Assembly (NCBI GenBank): GCA_937871435.1
Contig: CALMQM010000110.1
Span: forward strand, 1-64,000
Reading direction: 5' to 3'
Length of the DNA stretch: 64,000 nt
From: an uncultured Bacteroidota bacterium
Lineage (GTDB): Bacteria > Bacteroidota > Bacteroidia > AKYH767-A > 2013-40CM-41-45
Part shown: piece after piece, positions 55,904 to 64,000 of the stretch
How the letters are laid out: each line of letters opens with the position of its first letter
Numbering within the stretch: the stretch's first letter is position 1
The notes under the pieces: model-generated
What the model saw: the letters and a program-made list of their open reading frames with translations, nothing else
Database searches by the model: none
What the model was told of the DNA's origin: nothing
Position numbers and translations under genes: made by a program

Positions 55904-57550
55904 TTAAAAACTACTGGTGATTGAAAGCGTAAAGCCACTGGAAGCAGGTACATTCCGGCATACTCCACCTACACAGAAAATTCCCGCGCGCTGACGTCCA
56001 TAACCAATGGTAAAACGGTTTGCATTCTTTGTATAGCCGATATTTCCTGTGAAATAATGAATCTGCCTGCTGCTGACATCATTTCCATAATTCCACTCAT
56101 CAAAACCGGCGATGAACCAATGCGGAGCGATAGAATATTCAGCCAGTAACACAGCCCAGCTTTGCTGATCCTGTTTTGTATACATATGCTGGAGTTCCGT
56201 TCTGAAATTTTTTGTGGATGTAATACGGTAATTCAACTCAAGTACCGCTATGTGTGCATACACATGTCCGAATCCCGTTCTGCCTTCCACAACATCTTTG
56301 TTGTAATTCTGATACATATATGTAAGAATCATCCTGAGCTTTTTGCTGAGCTTGTGATTGATTTCTATATTAAAATCTTCAAAATAAATTTCTTTCCCTA
56401 AAGCAAAAAAGTCAGAAGTATATCCAAGGTCCGCGGCATCGGGATTGCCTGTAGTATCAATCGCAGTTTTTTCAATCGACTGGGCCCGTGAATAATTCAC
56501 TGTTAAATCTGTTCCGTATTTGCCTCCTAAAAAGGAACCCGCTTTCAGGTTATAGAAAAATTCAGCCTGGAATCCATACTCTCCATTCGGTTGAGTGGCA
56601 TAAGGATATAAAGCAGTTAGTATATAAGTGTGATTTTTTGTAAGGGCTGGCAAATAATTTATCAGCAAAGTATTTCCCACTGAATACCGATCACTTCGAA
56701 AACCCATGTTGTCGATTCGTTTTGCGGCAACGGTCACTCCCATTCCTTTTTTAGTATAGCCGACATTGAGCAAAAGTGCTTCACCATCTTTGTAAATAAA
56801 TCCATTGGAAGTAGAAGGGTCATTAATTTTTCGCGCATATTCTGCACTTGCACTCCAGCCGCCTCTGTTCATGCTTAAACGGCCCGAGGAAGCTCCTACG
56901 TTTAAAGGCAGATTAAATGTCGGATCCTGATCTTTCTGGTATTTACTCACAAAACTGCCACCAATAATCCATTGTGTTTTTGCTGCAGCCCTGGAAGCGA
57001 ATGACTCATTGATATTCCATTCACCGTCAAAGCCACGAACAATTCCTTCTCCTGTTTGAAAAAAAGTTCTTTGTCTTCCAATTAATCCTTTAAAGTATAC
57101 ACCGGCAAAGGGTTTGTATTTCAGTCTGAATCCATCGATAGCATTATCGTATCCAAGTCCTCTTTCTTCATAGGCACGAAAGATGAGACCGCTACCAAAC
57201 TGTTCGTAAAAATTTCCGGCCGTCATTTCTAAATCACCATTTCTATAAGTGAGATAGCGAAATGGAATTCCATTGCCCTGATACCGGTTGTCGAAACCTG
57301 AAATTGGATTCAGGTAACTTTCATAACGAACTCCTGCGGAGAAATTATCCTTGTCGTACACAAAATTGATAAACCCGTTACTCAAAACTTTCTCGGGAAT
57401 TTCAGGAGCCCCTATCAACGAATCTTTGAAGTAATACTGACCGTCGAATTGCATATTTCCATGAATAGGCAAATTGGAAATTCCCTGAGCAAAGAGAGAT
57501 GCCGAAAGAGAAATCATTCCGGCTAAACTGAGTAGAAGTTTGGTTTTCAC
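55904..57550 (-). CDS. DUF6029 family outer-membrane protein
   Basis: A 548-residue protein with a signal peptide (about 1-22, ending LFAQ) and many amphipathic strands ending in a terminal Phe (SITSSF), as in outer-membrane barrels. The opening GISNLPIHGNMQFDGQYYFKDSLIG and the NFYEQFGSGLIFRAYEERGLGYDNAIDGFR segment match the DUF6029 family. Function is unknown. It sits in one unit with the TlpA-like redoxin (84 bp upstream) and the Omp28-like lipoprotein (8 bp downstream). It could be the outer-membrane partner for those redox proteins. Confidence 0.82.
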   Translation of the reverse strand: MKTKLLLSLAGMISLSASLFAQGISNLPIHGNMQFDGQYYFKDSLIGAPEIPEKVLSNGFINFVYDKDNFSAGVRYESYLNPISGFDNRYQGNGIPFRYLTYRNGDLEMTAGNFYEQFGSGLIFRAYEERGLGYDNAIDGFRLKYKPFAGVYFKGLIGRQRTFFQTGEGIVRGFDGEWNINESFASRAAAKTQWIIGGSFVSKYQKDQDPTFNLPLNVGASSGRLSMNRGGWSASAEYARKINDPSTSNGFIYKDGEALLLNVGYTKKGMGVTVAAKRIDNMGFRSDRYSVGNTLLINYLPALTKNHTYILTALYPYATQPNGEYGFQAEFFYNLKAGSFLGGKYGTDLTVNYSRAQSIEKTAIDTTGNPDAADLGYTSDFFALGKEIYFEDFNIEINHKLSKKLRMILTYMYQNYNKDVVEGRTGFGHVYAHIAVLELNYRITSTKNFRTELQHMYTKQDQQSWAVLLAEYSIAPHWFIAGFDEWNYGNDVSSRQIHYFTGNIGYTKNANRFTIGYGRQRAGIFCVGGVCRNVPASSGFTLSITSSF

Positions 57551-57634
57551 AAGAGACTATTAGAGTGATGAGAAATGGAATCTCCGGGGAGATGTATTCT
57601 GTAATTGTGAATAATTGCGGGCTTGATTTAACGC

Positions 57635-58168
57635 TTACTTGGTTTCTCCAACAGGTAAACCTTCTTTTACTTTTTTCACAACTTCATATAATTCGTCCTG
57701 GTTACCTTCGGTAAAACCAACATGCTGCCAAACGATTTCACCTTTACCATTGATCACAAAAGTGTGGGGAGGCATATTGACATTCATGGCTCTTTTCAAA
57801 TCGCCGTTTGGATCGAGGTAATTTTCATAAGCCCATCCCTTTCCATTTACAAAAGGAGCAACGCGCGACATCGTTCTGGCATCATCGAGTGAAACAGTCA
57901 CGAGCTTCACCCCTGTTTCTTTCTGCCATGTAGCATATTCTTCATGAATTGCATTCAGCTCTTCAATGCAGGGCTTGCACCAGGTTGCCCAGAAGTCGAT
58001 GATCATCGGCTTTCCATCATTTGAAAGTTTATCAGCAGAGATATTTTCTCCTGTCAATGTCTTAACCGTAACATTTGGCAGCGTACGACCCTTGCTGTCT
58101 TGAGCAGAACACAGAGATTGAATTCCGATTAGGCCAACCAAGAGGAAGGCAGAAACAGTAATTTTCAT
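57635..58168 (-). CDS. TlpA-like periplasmic thioredoxin
   Basis: A 177-residue redoxin with a signal peptide (about 1-22, ending CSAQ) and active site WCKPC (C64, C67) in DFWATWCKPC, followed by a cis-Pro segment NMPPHTFVING (about 132). These are the TlpA/ResA features. It should reduce or exchange disulfides in the periplasm. It is the first gene of a minus-strand unit with DUF6029 and Omp28-like proteins, and is divergent from the T9SS thioredoxin-domain gene at 58346. Confidence 0.93.
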   Translation of the reverse strand: MKITVSAFLLVGLIGIQSLCSAQDSKGRTLPNVTVKTLTGENISADKLSNDGKPMIIDFWATWCKPCIEELNAIHEEYATWQKETGVKLVTVSLDDARTMSRVAPFVNGKGWAYENYLDPNGDLKRAMNVNMPPHTFVINGKGEIVWQHVGFTEGNQDELYEVVKKVKEGLPVGETK

Positions 58169-58345
58169 GGATTTCGAAGGATTTTGAGGTACAAATAAAG
58201 GAATTCGGTGGATATAATTGCCATTTCAGATCATTATTTTGTAAAAAAGCTGCTCGCTGCGTTAAAATGGTGTTGTCACTTGTAAATTCGGTTAAAATTG
58301 TGTTGATTTGATCTTCAGATCGACTAACCCTAAACTATCCTAAAA

Positions 58346-60007
58346 ATGAAAAAACAATTACTTACGTTTATTGTTGCATCCATCCTGGGCATTTTTACCA
58401 CGGCTCAAGCACAAATGACTCCTGGTTGTATTGCTCCTGATTTCATTGCAACTGATATCGATGGAACACAATGGCACCTGTATGATATTCTTGCTACAGG
58501 TAAACCTGTTTACATTGATGTTTCTGCTACCTGGTGCGGACCTTGCTGGAATTATCACAACAGTGGGGCATTGGAAGATCTTTACAATACTTATGGTCCG
58601 CAAGGTACCAATGAATTGATGGTGTTTTTTATTGAAGGGGATGACAACACTACCAATGCTGATCTTCATGGAACAGGAACTAACACTCAGGGTGACTGGG
58701 TGACGGGAACTCCTTATCCTATCATTGATAACGGAACCATTGCAAATGATCTTGAGATCAGTTATTTCCCTACTATTTATCTGATCTGTCCTGATCACAT
58801 CATTCGTGAAATTGGTCAGTTGACTACTTCCGCTCAATTGTATGCACAGCGTACAACTTGTCCTATCGCCAATCAGGCAAATGCGGATGATGCAGGTCTT
58901 ACGAACTCTAATGTTTGTCTCAATACAAATCTTGCTTCTTGTACTTCAGTAGATATCGCTTGTCGTATCGCTAACTATGGTACAAGCCCCTTGACATCAG
59001 CTACTATTACTTTGTCTGTTGGTGGTACTGTTCAACAAACAGCACAATGGACCGGCACTTTGAACACATATGAATCAGACGTCTATACTTTCACTGGTGT
59101 TACAGGAGTTACAGGTACAAACAGTGTCTCTATCGTTGTGAGCAGTCCGAACGGAAATACAGATCCTACAAGTGCTAACAATACCCGCACTTCTTCTTTC
59201 CTGATTTATCCGCAAGTAGGTGGTCCGGAAGTTACTGAAGCTTATGCTTCCGCAGCTTTCCCTCCAACCAACTGGAATATCATTAATGGCGGTGATGCAG
59301 TTACCTGGACAAGAAGTACAGCCGGTTTGAATGGAGCAGGTTCAGCAAAGATGGACTTCTACAATTCTCCTTCAGGTGATGTGGACGCGTTGCAATTGCC
59401 TGCGATGGATCTTTCAGGTTTGCAGGATGCTTCCCTGACTTTTGATCTTTCTCATGCACGCTACCAAACTTCCAATGACAATCTGAAAATTAAAGTTTCC
59501 GCTGATTGTGGAGGTACATGGACTACAGTCTTCAACAAAACCGGTGCTGCACTTGCAACAACTACAGCTTCCACCACAGCTTTCACTCCAACTACTGCCG
59601 CACAATGGCGTTCTGAGCTGGTTTCTCTGGGAGCTTTTGTTGGAAACAACAATCTCTTCGTAAAATTTGAAGGTCTTTCCAACTATGGTAACAACCTGTA
59701 TGTAGATAACGTGAATGTTACTTTCTCAACAGGCATCACTACTGTAACAAAAAAGGTTGCATTTGAATTGTATCCAAATCCTGCTTCCGACCGTGCAAGT
59801 GTGGATGTAAACCTGGATAAGAAAGACGATGTTACTATCGAAGTGTTCAACAAAGTTGGCGCGCTTGTTTACAGTTCTACTGAAGCAGGAATGTCAGCTG
59901 GTGAACACAGCATCACTATCAACACAAATGATTTTGCAAAAGGTGTGTACATGGTAAGTGTAAAAACTTCTATGGGCGCTTCTCAAAAGAAACTTGTTGT
60001 TGAATAA
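58346..60007 (+). CDS. T9SS-exported thioredoxin-domain protein (paralogue 1)
   Basis: A 553-residue protein. Signal peptide about 1-23 (ending QAQ); thioredoxin/TlpA-like domain about 25-175 with ATWCGPCW (C64, C67) and a cis-Pro-type FPTIYLIC (about 150); CARDB-like beta domain about 180-285 (IANYGTSPLTSATITLSV); jelly-roll choice-of-anchor-J domain about 298-470 (FPPTNWNIING ... NNLYVDNVNV); T9SS sorting domain from about 478 (ELYPNPASDRASV ... SQKKLVVE). It is thus a full thiol-disulfide active site delivered outside the cell. It is a close paralogue of the protein at 60943-62607 in every domain. A perfect 13-bp hairpin follows the stop codon. Confidence 0.9.
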   Translation: MKKQLLTFIVASILGIFTTAQAQMTPGCIAPDFIATDIDGTQWHLYDILATGKPVYIDVSATWCGPCWNYHNSGALEDLYNTYGPQGTNELMVFFIEGDDNTTNADLHGTGTNTQGDWVTGTPYPIIDNGTIANDLEISYFPTIYLICPDHIIREIGQLTTSAQLYAQRTTCPIANQANADDAGLTNSNVCLNTNLASCTSVDIACRIANYGTSPLTSATITLSVGGTVQQTAQWTGTLNTYESDVYTFTGVTGVTGTNSVSIVVSSPNGNTDPTSANNTRTSSFLIYPQVGGPEVTEAYASAAFPPTNWNIINGGDAVTWTRSTAGLNGAGSAKMDFYNSPSGDVDALQLPAMDLSGLQDASLTFDLSHARYQTSNDNLKIKVSADCGGTWTTVFNKTGAALATTTASTTAFTPTTAAQWRSELVSLGAFVGNNNLFVKFEGLSNYGNNLYVDNVNVTFSTGITTVTKKVAFELYPNPASDRASVDVNLDKKDDVTIEVFNKVGALVYSSTEAGMSAGEHSITINTNDFAKGVYMVSVKTSMGASQKKLVVE

Positions 60008-60017
60008 ATAATTTCAT

Positions 60018-60052
60018 GATTCCATCTTCCATTCAATTTGGAAGATGGAATC
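60018..60052 (+). terminator. Perfect 13-bp hairpin after the first thioredoxin-T9SS gene
   Basis: GATTCCATCTTCC and GGAAGATGGAATC form a perfect stem with a 9-nt loop, followed by ATTTTAAG. The U tract is weak, so it may be a partial terminator or an mRNA 3'-end stabiliser, letting some transcripts continue into the gene at 60091. Confidence 0.6.
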
Positions 60053-60090
60053 ATTTTAAGTTCAGTCAACCCTTGACAAACAATCCAAAA

Positions 60091-60795
60091 ATGAAAAAAT
60101 TATTACCCGCAATTGCCGCATTTATCCTGGTATCTCTGAGTTCTTTCGCTCAATCACTCCAGATAACAGCAGACACGACCAGTTTTTCCGGACCTGCTAA
60201 TATCGTGATGACAGGTACATGCCGCGTAACAAATGTCGGTGCCAATGCAATTTTCGTGAAGGTAAAAAGGACTGTTGTGGATACCGCTTCAGGACACGTT
60301 ACGAATTTCTGCTGGAACGGCGCTTGTTACCCTGCTACAACCAGCGAATCTCCAACTTATGTGATCATGAATCCGGGTGATGTGGATACAACATTGCTTG
60401 CAGATCTCAACCCACGCGGTTTTGGAGGCACAAGCACTGTTACATATTCTTTCTATGATATGGACAATGTTTCTGATGAATCGCTGATCACGTTTACTTA
60501 CAGAGCAAGCAGCGTAGGAATCGATGAAGTTGGTGCTTTGAAATACATCTCAAATATGTACCCAAATCCTGCGGATGCGGTGACTCATGTTTCGTATGCT
60601 ATCAACAGCGGAAAAGAAGCTCGTTTGGTTATTAGCAATCTTTTGGGTTCAGTCGTAAAAGAGATTGCAATAGCCGACAAACAAGGCGTTTCTACCATCC
60701 CAACTTCAGACATGAAAACCGGAATTTACATTTGCTCTATCATTATCGACGGTAAGTCATATGGATCAAAAAAATTGATTGTTAGTCATCGTTAA
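60091..60795 (+). CDS. Small T9SS protein between the thioredoxin paralogues
   Basis: I start at the ATG at 60091 (MKKLLPAIAAF), which yields a signal peptide ending SSFAQ; a longer frame begins inside the hairpin region. The product is 234 residues: a single beta-rich domain (about 22-150; GTCRVTNVGANAIFVKVKRTVVD, FCWNGACYP) with one Cys pair (C-W-N-G-A-C) and then a T9SS sorting domain (MYPNPADAVTHVSY ... SKKLIVSHR). I do not recognise the domain. The paired Cys next to extracellular thioredoxin-like proteins makes it a possible substrate. Strong tandem terminators follow. Confidence 0.78.
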   Translation: MKKLLPAIAAFILVSLSSFAQSLQITADTTSFSGPANIVMTGTCRVTNVGANAIFVKVKRTVVDTASGHVTNFCWNGACYPATTSESPTYVIMNPGDVDTTLLADLNPRGFGGTSTVTYSFYDMDNVSDESLITFTYRASSVGIDEVGALKYISNMYPNPADAVTHVSYAINSGKEARLVISNLLGSVVKEIAIADKQGVSTIPTSDMKTGIYICSIIIDGKSYGSKKLIVSHR

Positions 60796-60812
60796 TTTTG
60801 ATTTGCTTTGAA

Positions 60813-60845
60813 AAAAGACCATCCCTACGGATGGTCTTTTTTTTT
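60813..60845 (+). terminator. Strong terminator after the small T9SS gene
   Basis: AAAAGACCATCC CTAC GGATGGTCTTTT forms a 12-bp stem with a 4-nt loop and a continuing run of T, 18 bp after the stop codon. The A-rich arm could also let it work on the opposite strand. Confidence 0.93.
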
Positions 60846-60852
60846 GATTCTC

Positions 60853-60877
60853 AGCCCTCAACAGGGCTATTTTTTTT
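60853..60877 (+). terminator. Second tandem terminator
   Basis: AGCCCT CAAC AGGGCT followed by ATTTTTTTT: a 6-bp stem, 4-nt loop and U tract, only 8 bp behind the first terminator. Its T-run merges into a TATATTTG promoter-like box. Confidence 0.8.
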
Positions 60878-60884
60878 ATATTTG
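60877..60884 (+). promoter_or_regulatory. Promoter -7 box for the second thioredoxin-T9SS gene
   Basis: TATATTTG matches the Bacteroidota TAnnTTTG box and lies 58 bp before the ATG at 60943. No TTTG is present at the usual upstream distance; that position is inside the terminator hairpin. It supports separate transcription of the second paralogue. Confidence 0.5.
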
Positions 60885-60942
60885 AGGCAAGCCGGAAGAC
60901 CGGTATCCCAATTGATTTTTAGCCCATCAATTCACAATAACC

Positions 60943-62607
60943 ATGAATAGAAAATTACACATTCTATCGTTTCTGTGTTTACTGATCCTTGGATCATATC
61001 AATCACAGGCGCAATTGAGCGATGGTTCCATCGCTCCTGACTTCACTGCCACTGACATCAATGGCAACACCTACCACCTCTATGATTATCTCGATCAGGG
61101 AAAAACCGTGGTGATAGATGTTTCTGCTACCTGGTGCGGACCTTGCTGGGCATACCATAATAGCGGCGCGTTGGAAGACTTATATGCTCAATATGGCCCT
61201 TCCGGCACCAACTCAATGATGGTGTTCTTTATCGAAGGTGACGGAACAACAACTCTGGCAGATTTGCAAGGCACAGGTACCAATACTCAGGGTAACTGGG
61301 TCGCAGGAACACCTTATCCTATCATTGACAATGCCGGAATCGGAAACAGTTATGCCATCCGCTATTTCCCTACCATTTACATGATCTGCCCGGACAGAGT
61401 AGTAAGAGAAGTCGGACAATTGGCAACTGCCGATTTGTATGCTGCCAGTCAGTCTTGCAGTATAGCAACTGAACCGAATGATGCAGGAATCACACAGTCT
61501 ATGTCTGCCATCAATGGTACACCTGCTTCCTGCTCCGGGGTTTCCTTGCATTACCGTTTGTGTAATTATGGAACAAATCCATTGACTTCCGCGACTATCG
61601 AATTGAAAAGCGGATCTACTGTTTTACAAACAACCAACTGGACAGGCACACTTCAAACTTACGAATCTGCGTATCTGGCATTCACGGGAATTCCCGGCAA
61701 CCCCGGTTTCAACAGTGTCGATGTTGTTGCTTCTAATCCGAATGGACAAGCTGATCCGAATGCTGCCAACAACAGTGCAACACAATCGTATCTGATTTAT
61801 CTTTCCACTGGCGGACCCGCGGTGACTGAAGATTACAGCGGTTCAACTTTCCCTCCTGCAAATTGGTTCAATCTGAATGGTGGAAATCAAAATGCAGGCT
61901 GGAGTCAGAGTACAGCAGGCTATTCTGCAGGTGGTTCAGCTAAAATGGATTTCTTCAATTCACCTTCCGGAGATGTAGATGCATTGTTACTTCCTTCTGT
62001 TGATTTGTCTACCTACGACAATGCTGTAATCAATTTCTATGTTTCCGCCGCGCGATATGGAACTTCCAATGACAATATTAAATTGAAAGTATCAACGAAT
62101 TGCGGCAGCACATGGACGCCTGTCTGGAATAAAACAGGAGCTGCTTTGGCTACAGTGAATCCAACAACCACAGCATTTACTCCAACATCTGCAAGTCAGT
62201 GGAGAAGTGAATCAGTGAATGTAAGTCAATACACTGGGGCGAACAGAACCAATGTGATGTTCAAATTTGAAGCGCTGTCAAACGGAGGCAACAATGCTTA
62301 CATCGATGATGTGAATATGACATTGACAACCGGAACAAAAACCATTACACAATCTCTGGCATTTGAACTGTATCCAAATCCCGCATCACATCATGCGCAA
62401 ATTGATTTCAATCTGACTGAGACAGGAGATGTTTCGTACACTGTTATTGACAAAATGGGCAAGCTGGTGTATGGTTCATCTCAGGAACACATGACTCCTG
62501 GCGCGCACAGTTTTGAAATCAACACTTCTGATTTCGCAAAAGGTGTGTACACCGTGATTGTGAAATCTCCTGCAGGTAACTCTCAAAAGAAATTGGTTGT
62601 AGAATAA
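60943..62607 (+). CDS. T9SS-exported thioredoxin-domain protein (paralogue 2)
   Basis: A 554-residue paralogue of the protein at 58346-60007 with the same order: signal peptide (ending SQAQ), thioredoxin-like domain with ATWCGPCW (C65, C68) and FPTIYMIC, CARDB-like domain, choice-of-anchor-J jelly roll (FPPANWFNLNG ... NNAYIDDVNM) and T9SS sorting domain (ELYPNPASHHAQI ... SQKKLVVE). The two are most alike in the thioredoxin core and the C-terminal tail and differ more in the middle. Keeping the active site in both copies argues that thiol chemistry is selected for. A terminator lies at 62701-62732. Confidence 0.9.
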   Translation: MNRKLHILSFLCLLILGSYQSQAQLSDGSIAPDFTATDINGNTYHLYDYLDQGKTVVIDVSATWCGPCWAYHNSGALEDLYAQYGPSGTNSMMVFFIEGDGTTTLADLQGTGTNTQGNWVAGTPYPIIDNAGIGNSYAIRYFPTIYMICPDRVVREVGQLATADLYAASQSCSIATEPNDAGITQSMSAINGTPASCSGVSLHYRLCNYGTNPLTSATIELKSGSTVLQTTNWTGTLQTYESAYLAFTGIPGNPGFNSVDVVASNPNGQADPNAANNSATQSYLIYLSTGGPAVTEDYSGSTFPPANWFNLNGGNQNAGWSQSTAGYSAGGSAKMDFFNSPSGDVDALLLPSVDLSTYDNAVINFYVSAARYGTSNDNIKLKVSTNCGSTWTPVWNKTGAALATVNPTTTAFTPTSASQWRSESVNVSQYTGANRTNVMFKFEALSNGGNNAYIDDVNMTLTTGTKTITQSLAFELYPNPASHHAQIDFNLTETGDVSYTVIDKMGKLVYGSSQEHMTPGAHSFEINTSDFAKGVYTVIVKSPAGNSQKKLVVE

Positions 62608-62700
62608 TTTTATGATTCTTTTTCCTTCTCCAAAATTTCGGAGAAAAAAAATAAAGTATCATTCTGCACGAAATAAGCTGAGTGATTTCTAAAAACCGAA

Positions 62701-62732
62701 AGCGACGTGGAATTTTCCTCGTCGCTTTTTTT
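62701..62732 (+). terminator. Terminator of the second thioredoxin-T9SS gene
   Basis: AGCGACG TGGAATTTTCCT CGTCGCT followed by TTTTTT: a perfect 7-bp GC-rich stem with a U tract. It closes the divergent redox cluster before malic enzyme. Confidence 0.88.
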
Positions 62733-62867
62733 ATATTGTAAATTCTAAACTCAATTTCTCTTCTTTCCGGAGTGGATAGAAAGGTATAAACAGGCTTTCA
62801 TTTTAATGCTAAAATGGTCATTTTGAAGATGCTATTCCTTATCAACCTATAGAGAAAAATTTTATTG

Positions 62868-62875
62868 TATTTTTG
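62868..62875 (+). promoter_or_regulatory. Promoter -7 box for malic enzyme
   Basis: TATTTTTG fits TAnnTTTG, 61 bp before the ATG at 62937. No clear TTTG at -33. The surrounding DNA is A+T-rich, so chance occurrence is possible. Confidence 0.4.
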
Positions 62876-62936
62876 ATCCCCTTCAAAATTTGGAATGGCA
62901 AATTGGCTGATTTCAATGAAGGATTAATCTTATCCG

Positions 62937-64000
62937 ATGTCAAAATCCAAAATCAATCAGGAAGCACTGGATTACCATGAACAGGGAAGACCTGGAAAAA
63001 TTGAGGTAATTCCAACCAAGCCTTACAGTTCACAGCGCGATTTATCTCTCGCCTATTCTCCCGGCGTTGCGGAGCCATGCCTTCGCATTGCAGACAATCC
63101 GAATGATGTTTACAAATACACAGCAAAAGGAAATCTGGTAGCTGTAATTTCCAATGGAACTGCTGTATTGGGATTGGGAAATATCGGACCGGAAGCATCC
63201 AAACCGGTGATGGAAGGAAAAGGATTGTTGTTCAAAATTTTCGCTGACATCGATGTATTTGATATCGAGATCAACGAAAATGATGTAGATAAATTTGTTG
63301 AAACAGTCAAAGCCATATCTCCGACTTTTGGAGGCATCAACCTTGAAGACATCAAAGCTCCGGAGTGTTTTGAAATTGAAAAAAGACTCAAAGCGGAATT
63401 AAAAATTCCGATCATGCACGATGACCAGCACGGAACAGCGATTATTTCCGCTGCTGCTTTGCTCAATGCCCTTGAACTCGCCCAGAAAAAAATTGAAGAT
63501 GTAGTGATTGTCGTAAGTGGTGCAGGAGCCTCCGCGATTTCCTGTGCGAAATTGTATCTTTCATTGGGAGCGAAGAAAGAAAACATCATCATGCTCGACA
63601 GTCATGGTGTGTTGCAGGAAAGCCGCAAAGATCTTGATGAGAATAAAATTTTATTCGCGACAAAAAGAAAATTACATACCCTGGAAGAAGCCATGAATGG
63701 AGCGGATGTCTTTCTGGGTCTGTCTAAAGGAAATATTGTGAATAAGGAAATGGTGCAATCAATGGCGAAAAATGCGATTGTTTTCGCGCTTGCGAATCCC
63801 GATCCTGAAATTTCCTATGAAGAAGCGGCAGCAGCCCGACAGGATATTATCATCGCCACCGGCAGATCAGATTATCCCAATCAGGTAAACAATGTACTTG
63901 GATTTCCGTTCATTTTTCGTGGAGCACTTGATGTACGCGCGACACAAATCAACGAAGCGATGAAACTCGCCGCTGTACGCGCAATTGCCGAACTGGCCAA
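62937..64000 (+). CDS. maeB: NADP-type malic enzyme (3' partial)
   Basis: Decarboxylates malate to pyruvate with reduction of NADP+ (or NAD+), linking the TCA cycle to pyruvate and NADPH. The frame starts at the ATG at 62937 ([11 protein letters not shown]) and is open to the window end, giving 354 residues. Visible motifs: [13 protein letters not shown] (about 36-48), [17 protein letters not shown], the metal-binding DDQHGTAI, and a nucleotide-binding [10 protein letters not shown]. The opening is that of the large MaeB-type enzymes, which usually continue into a phosphotransacetylase-like domain; that part would be beyond the window. Confidence 0.95.
   Translation, partial: MSKSKINQEALDYHEQGRPGKIEVIPTKPYSSQRDLSLAYSPGVAEPCLRIADNPNDVYKYTAKGNLVAVISNGTAVLGLGNIGPEASKPVMEGKGLLFKIFADIDVFDIEINENDVDKFVETVKAISPTFGGINLEDIKAPECFEIEKRLKAELKIPIMHDDQHGTAIISAAALLNALELAQKKIEDVVIVVSGAGASAISCAKLYLSLGAKKENIIMLDSHGVLQESRKDLDENKILFATKRKLHTLEEAMNGADVFLGLSKGNIVNKEMVQSMAKNAIVFALANPDPEISYEEAAAARQDIIIATGRSDYPNQVNNVLGFPFIFRGALDVRATQINEAMKLAAVRAIAELA

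Larger units (their letters stand above)
62608..62936. other. Gene-free stretch before malic enzyme
   Basis: This stretch holds a short hairpin without a U tract (62626-62645), the strong terminator at 62701-62732 and a likely promoter box at 62868-62875. No open frame with a credible start, RNA gene or repeat was seen in the rest. Confidence 0.7.

Noticed and set aside
62626-62645. TTCTCC/GGAGAA hairpin after the second thioredoxin-T9SS gene
   Set aside because: Followed by A, not T, on the plus strand; the clear terminator is at 62701-62732.
1-64000. tRNA, rRNA, CRISPR array, toxin-antitoxin or phage-defence genes
   Set aside because: No cloverleaf, spaced direct repeats, nuclease, methylase or integrase gene was recognised on either strand.

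Overview
This 64 kb window comes from a Bacteroidota genome, probably a gliding or environmental lineage. The signs are: at least nine secreted proteins ending in a type IX secretion (T9SS) C-terminal sorting domain (a YPNP-type motif followed by a ...GxYxxx...KKLxx end); promoters that fit the Bacteroidota pattern TTTG / TAnnTTTG; the Bacteroidota-typical families RemB/Wzi, DUF6029, Omp28, SprB repeat and GEVED; and a cytochrome-oxidase accessory operon with two subunit III genes. No tRNA, rRNA, CRISPR array, complete insertion sequence or prophage was seen.

Layout. (1) 1-7000, plus strand: three large A+T-rich T9SS surface-protein genes (SprB repeats joined to a beta-helix, then two beta-propeller proteins). 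Each propeller gene is followed by a copy of a 119-bp non-coding repeat. (2) 7267-11471, minus: metH under a SAM-I (S-box) riboswitch with a terminator and a recognisable promoter. (3) 11479-14211, minus: a T9SS adhesin-like protein and the tRNA hydroxylase trhO. (4) 14333-18703, minus: an operon for heme O synthase, two oxidase subunits III, subunit IV, a SCO copper chaperone, a DUF420 protein and a small CxxC membrane protein, with a good promoter ahead of ctaB. (5) 18730-19776: an NdpA-like nucleoid protein. (6) 19893-31312, minus: a polysaccharide cluster read wecA, wecB, wecC, wzx, wzy, two glycosyltransferases, a heparinase-like protein and a third glycosyltransferase. (7) 31516-36119, plus: a PKD/dockerin-like/cohesin-like T9SS protein, a TPR-transmembrane-HTH regulator 4 bp behind it, and a small T9SS protein. 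(8) 36299-39174, minus: a RemB/Wzi-like outer-membrane protein, a polysaccharide deacetylase and a cold-shock protein. (9) 39333-53501, minus: a long co-directional run of deoC, a catalytic ALDH, a truncated ALDH, cysC, cysD, cysN, cysQ, a second wzx, a second wzy, a sulfotransferase, two glycosyltransferases and an acyltransferase-like protein. (10) 53612-62732: DUF1761 and PorT-like membrane proteins, then a divergent cluster rich in thioredoxin-fold envelope proteins. (11) 62937-end: malic enzyme, cut by the window edge.

How the parts fit. Regions 6, 8 and 9 hold two flippases and two polymerases but only one initiating phosphotransferase. They also encode the full PAPS supply (ATP sulfurylase, APS kinase, PAP phosphatase) beside a sulfotransferase, so the cell probably makes two surface polysaccharides and sulfates at least one. 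The most unusual assembly is 54942-62607. There, an Omp28-type lipoprotein with CxxC, a DUF6029 outer-membrane protein and a TlpA-like redoxin diverge from two paralogous T9SS-exported thioredoxin-domain proteins (WCGPC), suggesting a thiol-disulfide module at or outside the outer membrane. Functions are inferred from reading the sequence alone; no database search was possible.
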